A DNA stretch of 6,884 nucleotides from Flavobacteriales bacterium UBA3431 (GTDB lineage Bacteria; Bacteroidota; Bacteroidia; Flavobacteriales; Schleiferiaceae). Location: contig DFSS01000001.1 of NCBI GenBank assembly GCA_002381225.1, positions 1 through 6,884 on the forward strand, written 5' to 3'. Under the pieces are notes generated by a model that ran no database searches, was not told where the DNA came from, and saw only the letters and a program-made list of their open reading frames with translations. Shown here piece after piece: positions 1-5,188 of the stretch. Both the position numbers and the translations under genes were made by a program. The stretch's first letter is position 1; every line of letters begins with the position of its first letter.

Positions 1-203
1 ATGACTTGTTCGACGCGGGCGTTTGCTTGTTCTTCGAGTACGCGCAGATGCAGCACATCCCCGCTGACCGTTGTATTTTCAAGGCGCTGTTCGGTGCGGT
101 TCGCGGTGACCACGGTGGTTTCCAAAAAAACTGTGGAATCCGGCCCCACCGTTGGGGCGGAAGACAGGCTCGCGAACAGGAAAAAAGAAGATAGACCCAT
201 CAT
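1..203 (-). CDS. TonB-dependent outer-membrane receptor, N-terminal fragment
   Basis: This is the 5' end of a gene that leaves the window on the left; 67 codons are visible. The translation starts MMGLSSFFLFASLSSAP, a short signal peptide with possible cleavage after an LSSA-type site. A TonB-box-like segment, ETTVVTANRTEQ (residues 28-39), follows, and then the beginning of a plug domain. In BtuB and related receptors a D/E-T-x-VVTA box sits at the same place, just after the signal peptide, and contacts TonB. The protein would take up a metal chelate, cofactor or similar substrate across the outer membrane; the substrate cannot be read from this fragment. No carboxypeptidase-regulatory-like extension, typical of SusC proteins, lies before the plug. 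Two adjacent in-frame ATGs (203 and 200) are possible starts; I chose the first. It is divergent from the dehydrogenase gene, with 25 bp between the start codons. Confidence 0.85.
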   Translation of the reverse strand, partial: MMGLSSFFLFASLSSAPTVGPDSTVFLETTVVTANRTEQRLENTTVSGDVLHLRVLEEQANARVEQV

Positions 204-228
204 GGCTTCGGCATTTAAATAGAAAAGT

Positions 229-987
229 ATGAAAACCATTCTGGTTACCGGTGCAAGTTCCGGATTTGGCGAAGCTACGGCACGCCGTTTCGCCCTAAAA
301 GGGTGGCAAGTCATCGCCTGGGCGCGGCGTTTAGATCGCATGGAAGCATGGCGTCAGGCGCTTCCAGCGGAATGTGCTGAGCGCGTGCATCTGCAATGCG
401 TCGACATTCGCGTAGCCGACCAGGTTCAAGCGGCCTTGGCAGACCTCCCTGTGGCGTTTCAGGCGGTGGATGTCCTCCTCAATAATGCGGGGCTGGCTTC
501 GGGCAAGGACCCCGTCCACGAAGCCTCCATGGACGATTGGGAGCGCATGATTGATACCAATTTAAAAGGCCTGCTCTATGTCACGCGGGCGGTGTCTCCT
601 GGGATGGTGGCTCGCCGTTCGGGCCATATTATCAATATTGGGAGCATTGCAGGGAAAGAGTCCTACCCGGAGGGAAACGTGTACAACGCGACCAAATTTG
701 GCGTGGATGGACTGACGCGTAGCATGCGCATGGATTTGGTGCGCTACGGCATTCGTGTCAGTCAAGTCTGTCCGGGCATGGTGGATACGGAGTTTTCCAC
801 GGTGCGCTTCCATGGGGACCGAGCCAAGGCGGATCAGGTATACCAAAATATGGCTCCGCTGACCGCTGAAGACATCGCGGATATGTTGGAATACATGATT
901 TTGGCCCCCGCGCACGTGAACATTGCCGATGTCCTGATTCTCCCCACGGCCCAGGCCTCCGCGACCATCGTGCACCGCGAAGGGTAA
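229..987 (+). CDS. Short-chain dehydrogenase/reductase, YdfG-like (NADP-dependent 3-hydroxy acid dehydrogenase family)
   Basis: A 252-residue classical SDR. The cofactor motif TGASSGFG is at residues 7-14, and the basic pair R33-R34 after the second strand suggests NADP(H) preference. NNAG is at 85-88, and the catalytic set is N111, S139, Y152 and K156 (YNATK). The middle and C-terminal parts resemble E. coli YdfG as I recall it: NNAGLA, a DWE.MIDTN.KGL stretch, GHIINIGS, TEFS.VRF.GD and PAHVNI. YdfG oxidises L-allo-threonine, L-serine and 3-hydroxy acids and reduces malonic semialdehyde; the substrate here is inferred only. It is a soluble cytoplasmic enzyme of normal family length. The ATG at 229 puts the glycine-rich motif at the usual distance from the N-terminus. 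No Shine-Dalgarno is visible, as is usual in Bacteroidota. It lies 69 bp upstream of dprA on the same strand and may be co-transcribed with it, although the two functions are unrelated. Confidence 0.93.
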   Translation: MKTILVTGASSGFGEATARRFALKGWQVIAWARRLDRMEAWRQALPAECAERVHLQCVDIRVADQVQAALADLPVAFQAVDVLLNNAGLASGKDPVHEASMDDWERMIDTNLKGLLYVTRAVSPGMVARRSGHIINIGSIAGKESYPEGNVYNATKFGVDGLTRSMRMDLVRYGIRVSQVCPGMVDTEFSTVRFHGDRAKADQVYQNMAPLTAEDIADMLEYMILAPAHVNIADVLILPTAQASATIVHREG

Positions 988-1056
988 ACGCCCGAGCTAA
1001 ACGGGTATATCCGTGAGCACCCGATTGGGGGCCCGAATTCTGGGCACCTTGCGGGA

Positions 1057-2103
1057 ATGGATCGAATTCATTTTGCCCTTGCCTTGAGTCTGACGCCCGG
1101 GATTGGCCCCGTGCGCGCCCGCGAAATCCTCCAAGCCTACCCAGAGCCCGCTGCATGGCTGGCCGAACGCGCGCCGCTAGGACCCAGCACCACGGAATGG
1201 AATCGCTATGTACAAGAGGCCAGCCGCCTCATGGAAAAGCATGACGCTTCGGGCATTCACACACTCGCTTTAGAATCCCCCGACTACCCCGAGCGGCTCC
1301 GGCACATTCCCGATGCCCCATGCCTCCTCTTTGTCAAGGGCCAAGCTTCACTGAACCCAGTGCGGAGTTTGGGCATTGTCGGGACCCGCGAAGCCAGTCC
1401 TCAAGGCTTACAATGGACTCAACAATGGGTGCAGCGGCTTGCCCCGCACGGCTGTGCCATTGTCAGTGGCCTCGCTCGCGGCATTGACACCGCGGCACAC
1501 CAGGCTGCGTTGCGGGCAGGCCTCCCAACCTGGGCGGTTCTCGCACATGGCCTACACACCGCCCATCCTGCGGGGAACCGCGCCTTGGCCGAAGATATTT
1601 TGGCCATGGGTGGGGCGTGGATTTCGGAATGGCCGGTGGGCGTAGGCCCCCATCCGGGTGCCTATCCTCGGCGAAATCGACTTATTGCGGGGTTGGCTGA
1701 CGGACTGTGGGTGGTGGAGGCCGCCATTAAATCGGGTGCGGGCATCACAGCGCATTTGGCACATCAATACGATCGGCCTGTTTTTGCCCTACCAGGACGC
1801 ATTAACGACGTGCGAAGTCAGGGGTGCTTGGACCTGATCCGAAGGCAGGTCGCACAATTGGTGCTGGAACCCTCGAATCTGGCCGATGAACTCCAATGGC
1901 CCGCCCTCCAGGACGTGGCAAAGCAGAGCCAAGGGCCCGCCTCCCATCAACGCATTTGGGACGTGCTTCACGCAGGACCCTTGCGAATTGGAGACATCGA
2001 ACGGCAAACGGGATTAAGCAGTCCCCAGTGTTTGGCCGCCTTAGCAGAAATGTTGTGGTTGGGCGAAGTACAGGTGCAGTCCGGCTGGTATGCGCGGGCT
2101 TAG
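1057..2103 (+). CDS. dprA: DNA-processing protein DprA (Smf)
   Basis: A full-length DprA of 348 residues. DprA binds single-stranded DNA entering during transformation and loads RecA on it; it is also found in bacteria not known to be competent. The N-terminal helical (SAM/HhH-like) part includes TPGIGPVRAREIL near residues 13-25. The Rossmann-like core shows GIVGTREAS (106-114), SGLARGID (137-144) with H148, YPRRNRLIAGL (203-213), VVEA with E221, SGAGITA (226-232) and an ALPG strand. A winged-helix C-terminal domain spans about 296-348. All hallmark motifs are intact. The frame is open upstream to the preceding gene's stop codon, but the ATG at 1057 is the only ATG in that stretch and gives the usual family N-terminus. 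Its TAG stop overlaps the stop codon of the convergent acidic-protein gene. Confidence 0.95.
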   Translation: MDRIHFALALSLTPGIGPVRAREILQAYPEPAAWLAERAPLGPSTTEWNRYVQEASRLMEKHDASGIHTLALESPDYPERLRHIPDAPCLLFVKGQASLNPVRSLGIVGTREASPQGLQWTQQWVQRLAPHGCAIVSGLARGIDTAAHQAALRAGLPTWAVLAHGLHTAHPAGNRALAEDILAMGGAWISEWPVGVGPHPGAYPRRNRLIAGLADGLWVVEAAIKSGAGITAHLAHQYDRPVFALPGRINDVRSQGCLDLIRRQVAQLVLEPSNLADELQWPALQDVAKQSQGPASHQRIWDVLHAGPLRIGDIERQTGLSSPQCLAALAEMLWLGEVQVQSGWYARA

Positions 2104-2402
2104 TCCTCCTCGGTCTCTTCCACAGCGTCCGCCTCGGGCGCTGCATCCTCGTCAGCCACTTCTTCTTGGTCGTCTTCGTCGTCCAAGAAAGCTTGGGCGC
2201 GGCGCTCCAATTCGATGGATACCTTGAACAGGTACTTGGTGGTTCCGGTCTCCAGAGGAATCGTTCGGACGGTTTTGCCCTCGCTATTCTTGTAGACAAT
2301 CATGTCATCCGGGTCAAATCCTTCGGGGTATTTATCCGTCAGGATTTGAAGTTGCTCCGGTGTGATGTTTTTGTAATCAACGATTAAACGCTGCTTTTCC
2401 AT
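2100..2402 (-). CDS. Small conserved protein with acidic C-terminal tail, function unknown
   Basis: A 100-residue protein in two parts. Residues 1 to about 72 look globular (MEKQRLIVDYKNITPEQL, then KYPEGFDPDDMIVYKNSEGK and a probable beta hairpin ending in KYLFKVS). The tail from residue 74 to 100 has 17 Asp/Glu out of 27 and no basic residue, so it is probably disordered. I recall similar small proteins with an RLIVDYKNLT-type start in other Bacteroidota, but I know no function for them. The start codon is 7 bp after the DHS-like gene's stop, so it is very likely the third gene of that operon and translationally coupled. The stop codon overlaps the dprA stop on the other strand. Possible roles are protein-protein contact, a polyamine or cation-binding tail, or a partner of the DHS-like enzyme; all are speculation. 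That it is a real gene is supported by the tight spacing and by coding-like sequence. Confidence 0.8.
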   Translation of the reverse strand: MEKQRLIVDYKNITPEQLQILTDKYPEGFDPDDMIVYKNSEGKTVRTIPLETGTTKYLFKVSIELERRAQAFLDDEDDQEEVADEDAAPEADAVEETEED

Positions 2403-2409
2403 GGTGCTT

Positions 2410-3405
2410 TTACCATTTTAATACCCAAGCGAAAATAAGCGGTGCAACGATGGTTGCATCCGACTCTACAATAAATTTTGGCGTATCGGCATCCAATTTC
2501 CCCCACGTGATTTTTTCGTTGGGAACGGCGCCGGAATAGGACCCGTATGAGGTGGTCGAATCAGAAATTTGGCAGAAATAGCCCCAGAAGGGGATGTCTT
2601 CCATCTCCATGTCTTGGTAAAGCATCGGGACAACGCAAATAGGGAAGTCCCCCGCAATGCCGCCGCCAATTTGGAAAAAGCCCACACTCGGTGCATCGGG
2701 ATTTTGGGGATTGCGGCAATTATCGATGTACCACGAAGCCAAATAACCCATGTACTCAATGCCCGACTTCATCGTGCTCGCTTGGAGCTCTCCTTTGATG
2801 CAGTAGCTCGCAAAGATGTTGCCCATGGTACTGTCTTCCCAGCCGGGAACAATAATGGGCAAGTTGCGCTCTGCAGCGGCCAACATCCACGAATTCGCAG
2901 GGTTCACGGCCTCGTCGTATTCCGCCGCAAATTCCGGAAGACGAATCATTTGGTACATGTATTCGTGGGGGAAGTACCGCTCTCCCTTTGCCTCTGCGCG
3001 CGTCCAACATCCATGAATGTGGTGCTGCAGTTTGCGGAAGGCCTCTTCTTCGGGAATGCAGGTGTCTGTGACGCGGTTCAACCCCGCATCCAAGAGCTCG
3101 CGCTCGTCCTGCGGCGTCAAGTCACGGTAATGGGGAACACGCTTGTAGTGGCTATGCGCCACCAAATTCATCAGGTCCTCCTCGAGGTTTGCCCCCGTGC
3201 AAGAAATGATATCAATCTTGCCCTGCCGAATCATCTCGGCAAGAGACCGCCCTAACTCGGCCGTAGACATGGCCCCGGCGAGGGTGACCATCATTTTGCC
3301 CCCAGAAGTTAAGTGGGCTTCGTAGCCTTTCGCTGCATCCATTAGGGCTGCAGCATTAAAGTGCTTATAATGAGAGTCGATGAAATTGGAAATGGGACCG
3401 CGCAT
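2410..3405 (-). CDS. Deoxyhypusine-synthase-family protein (bacterial DHS-like, probable polyamine aminobutyl transferase)
   Basis: A 331-residue member of the deoxyhypusine synthase fold. In eukaryotes and archaea this NAD-dependent enzyme moves the aminobutyl group of spermidine to a lysine of eIF5A. Visible motifs are TLAGAMSTAELG (41-52), the NAD-site segment CTGANLEED (69-77), GWEDSTMGN in the middle, GGG at 247-249, SGAVPNE (291-297) and ITWGK ending in K303. K303 matches the human imine-forming lysine 329, and E297 and W301 match spermidine-site residues. The human KHH motif after GGG (general base H288) is replaced by GDF at 252-254. Bacteria lack eIF5A, so transfer to another amine is more likely: putrescine would give homospermidine, as in plant homospermidine synthase, which evolved from DHS. 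It is in an operon, 54 bp downstream of arginine decarboxylase. Length and ends match Bacteroidota homologues as I remember them. The family assignment is firm; the reaction is inferred. Confidence 0.93.
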   Translation of the reverse strand: MRGPISNFIDSHYKHFNAAALMDAAKGYEAHLTSGGKMMVTLAGAMSTAELGRSLAEMIRQGKIDIISCTGANLEEDLMNLVAHSHYKRVPHYRDLTPQDERELLDAGLNRVTDTCIPEEEAFRKLQHHIHGCWTRAEAKGERYFPHEYMYQMIRLPEFAAEYDEAVNPANSWMLAAAERNLPIIVPGWEDSTMGNIFASYCIKGELQASTMKSGIEYMGYLASWYIDNCRNPQNPDAPSVGFFQIGGGIAGDFPICVVPMLYQDMEMEDIPFWGYFCQISDSTTSYGSYSGAVPNEKITWGKLDADTPKFIVESDATIVAPLIFAWVLKW

Positions 3406-3459
3406 GATATCAAAGATGTGTGGGTAAAAATAAAGGCAGAAAAGGGCTCCTTCGACGGA

Positions 3460-4863
3460 TTAGTAACCCAAAATTTTGAGCATGCTCTTGTACGATTGCT
3501 CTTTGGCAAACAACCGGGTATTCCAATCGCCGTCCTCATCCCGCGAGATCACAACGTGTTTGGGAGCGGGAATGAGGCAGTGCTGCAATCCGCCATAGCC
3601 CGAGATGCTCTCCTGGTAGGCGCCCGTGTTGAAGAAGCCGATGTACTGCGTAGGCGCCTCGCTCGAAAACTTCGGCAAGAAGATGGCATTGGAGTGCTGC
3701 TCGGAATTGTAGTAATCGTCCGAGTCGCAGGTTAGGCCCCCCAAGAGCACCCGCTCATAGGGCGTTTCCCAGTTGTTGATGGCCAGCATGATGAAGCGCT
3801 TGTTGATAGCCCACGCATCCGGCAAAGTGGTCATGAAGCTCGAGTCGATCATGTACCACTTTTCTCGGTCATTTTGCTTCTTCTCCCCCATGATGGAATA
3901 GAACGTGGCCCCACTCTCTCCAACCGTGAAGCTTCCAAACTCCGTAAAGATGTGCGGTTCGGGGATTCCGGCTTGTGCGCATTGGTTCTTGATTTGTGCA
4001 ATGATCTCCTCGGCCATGTATTCATAGTCGTAGGCAAAGCTCAAACTATTCTTGATGGGGAACCCGCCGCCAATGTTCAATGAGTCCAATGTGGGGCAAA
4101 CCTTCTTCAATTGGATGTAGACATTGACACACTTGAGGAGTTCATTCCAATAGTAGGCCGTGTCATTGATGCCCGTGTTGATGAAGAAGTGGAGCATCTT
4201 CAGTTCCACATTCTCCTGGTCCATCAAGTAGTTCTTGTACATCGGAAGGACATCCTTGTAGGAGATACCCAGGCGTGAGGTGTAGAATTCAAACTTGGGC
4301 TCTTCCTCGGCGGCGATTCGTATGCCAATTTTTACGGGACCGGTTCCCTTGTGGATTTGGTCAATCAACATGGGAAGTTCTTCCTTATTGTCCATCACGG
4401 GGATCACATTGGTCCAGCCCTCATTGATGAGGCGTGCGATGTTTTCCAAGTATTGAGCCCGCTTGTAGCCGTTGCATACCACAAATTGGTCCTTGGTGAT
4501 CTTGCCCTCTTCTTCCAGCGCCTCAATCAGATTGATGTCAAAGGCCGAAGAGGTCTCCAAGTGAATATTGTTTTTGAGCGCTTCTTCCATGACGAATTGG
4601 AAATGCGAACTCTTGGTGCAATAGCAGAAGTGGTAGCTTCCTTGGTAGTCCACTTTCGCCATCGCCACGTTGAACATCCGCTTCGCGCGTTGAATGTTTT
4701 CCGAGATTTTGGGCAAATAGGTCACCTTCAAGGGAGTGCCATATTGCTTAATCAATTCCATGAGGGGAATGTCGTGCCAGTGCAGTTGATCCTCTTCCAC
4801 ATAGAATTCTTCTTGAGGGAAATCAAACGTCTGTTCAATTAGATCGACATAACGGTTTTTCAT
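3460..4863 (-). CDS. speA: Arginine decarboxylase, fold-III (alanine-racemase-fold) PLP type of Bacteroidota
   Basis: A 467-residue PLP-dependent basic amino acid decarboxylase. It probably converts arginine to agmatine and CO2, the first step of polyamine synthesis. The PLP lysine is K84 in CYCTKSS. Other landmarks are HFFINTG, the phosphate-binding GGGF (265-268), E308 in TEFGSF (the pyridine-nitrogen glutamate of the EPGR motif, here EFGS), C379 in LTCDSDD (the active-site cysteine contributed across the dimer) and Y416 in GAYQ. It is not the long E. coli SpeA; the sequence follows the Bacteroidota arginine decarboxylase as I remember it, so the arginine preference comes from family likeness, and the gene symbol is functional rather than orthologous. 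I chose the ATG at 4863 because MKNRYVDLIEQTF matches the family N-terminus; an upstream in-frame GTG at 4887 would add eight residues but overlaps the proposed -7 promoter element. First gene of a three-gene operon with the DHS-like and acidic proteins. Confidence 0.92.
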   Translation of the reverse strand: MKNRYVDLIEQTFDFPQEEFYVEEDQLHWHDIPLMELIKQYGTPLKVTYLPKISENIQRAKRMFNVAMAKVDYQGSYHFCYCTKSSHFQFVMEEALKNNIHLETSSAFDINLIEALEEEGKITKDQFVVCNGYKRAQYLENIARLINEGWTNVIPVMDNKEELPMLIDQIHKGTGPVKIGIRIAAEEEPKFEFYTSRLGISYKDVLPMYKNYLMDQENVELKMLHFFINTGINDTAYYWNELLKCVNVYIQLKKVCPTLDSLNIGGGFPIKNSLSFAYDYEYMAEEIIAQIKNQCAQAGIPEPHIFTEFGSFTVGESGATFYSIMGEKKQNDREKWYMIDSSFMTTLPDAWAINKRFIMLAINNWETPYERVLLGGLTCDSDDYYNSEQHSNAIFLPKFSSEAPTQYIGFFNTGAYQESISGYGGLQHCLIPAPKHVVISRDEDGDWNTRLFAKEQSYKSMLKILGY

Positions 4864-4886
4864 CGGAGAATGATTTTTAAGGGGCA

Positions 4887-4894
4887 CAAATGTA
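4887..4894 (-). promoter_or_regulatory. Candidate Bacteroidota -7 element (TACATTTG) for the polyamine operon
   Basis: On the minus strand these bases read TACATTTG, an exact fit to the Bacteroidota -7 consensus TAnnTTTG. A poor -33 candidate (TTTT, 4921-4918) lies 23 bp upstream. Transcription would start near 4880, giving a leader of about 17 nt before the decarboxylase ATG at 4863. The fit and position are good, but an 8-mer with two free positions is common, so this is a moderate call. Confidence 0.4.
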
Positions 4895-4917
4895 ATCCGA
4901 CTGAGTTGGATTGCATT
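4889..4917. repeat. 29-bp near-perfect palindrome, possible operator
   Basis: The left arm AATGTAATCCGACT (4889-4902) and right arm AGTTGGATTGCATT (4904-4917) flank a single central G at 4903. Twelve of 14 position pairs are complementary, and the two exceptions are G-T pairs on the plus strand. It overlaps the proposed -7 element of the minus-strand operon and fills the spacer upstream of it, a typical place for a repressor site. As RNA it would fold better from the plus strand, where no upstream plus-strand gene is seen, so a DNA-binding site is the simpler reading. Confidence 0.55.
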
Positions 4918-5188
4918 AAAATTGTGTATCCAAGTGATTTAGATTATCACATCTTCACAAAAGTGGCTGATTTAATTTCATGTAAAATATTGGTTTTCAT
5001 GGATTTAAGCGTCTAATGGGTCATATAACCACGAGTGAAGGTGTGCCACATGACTTTTTTTCGACCGATGTGACTGCGGCGGATACCCCATTCTCTGCTT
5101 TTTTGCCCTAATTTCTTTCTTGCGTCGCACAGGCAAACCTTTTGGGCATAGAATTTGTTAAACACGTCTAAAATCATCTAGCCCATCT

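Larger units (their letters stand above)
4864..5188. other. Divergent intergenic region between arginine decarboxylase and SulP genes
   Basis: A 325-bp stretch without a convincing gene, more AT-rich than its neighbours, especially at 4910-5010. On the decarboxylase side it holds a candidate minus-strand promoter and a 29-bp palindrome, listed separately. A weaker dyad, GTGAT-N7-ATCAC, lies at 4934-4950. A second, poorer minus-strand -7 candidate (CACTTTTG, 4965-4958) lies further upstream. On the SulP side I see no consensus promoter; the nearest thing is TAGAATTTG around 5149-5157, with one base too many. A 31-codon open frame at 5016-5111 on the plus strand is noted as a finding but not called. 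No tRNA, riboswitch or terminator was recognised. Confidence 0.6.

Noticed and set aside
1..222. Plus-strand open frame over the left edge
   Set aside because: Its Ser/Arg/Thr-rich translation looks like no protein family, while the minus strand reads a signal peptide, TonB box and plug start.
990..1005. Inverted repeat CCCG/CGGG just after the dehydrogenase stop as a terminator
   Set aside because: The stem is four to five pairs with no T run, too weak to call.
988..1056. Open frame continuing from the dehydrogenase stop into dprA, suggesting a readthrough fusion
   Set aside because: The gap is only 23 codons, so lack of a stop is not surprising by chance. DprA's N-terminus at 1057 is already complete, and there is no recoding signal.
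2569..3255. Long plus-strand open frame opposite the DHS-like gene
   Set aside because: It is a shadow of a well-conserved enzyme gene; its translation resembles no family, and the real gene explains the sequence fully.
4864..4887. N-terminal extension of the decarboxylase starting at an in-frame GTG (4887)
   Set aside because: The eight added residues do not resemble the family N-terminus, while the ATG at 4863 gives a match. The GTG also lies on the proposed -7 promoter element.
4934..4950. CRP/FNR-like site GTGAT-N7-ATCAC
   Set aside because: The GTGA and TCAC half-sites are separated by nine bases rather than six, and the arms are only five bases; an AT-rich stretch gives such dyads easily.
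5149..5157. TAGAATTTG as the -7 element of the SulP gene
   Set aside because: It has three instead of two bases between TA and TTTG, and no -33 element at suitable spacing.
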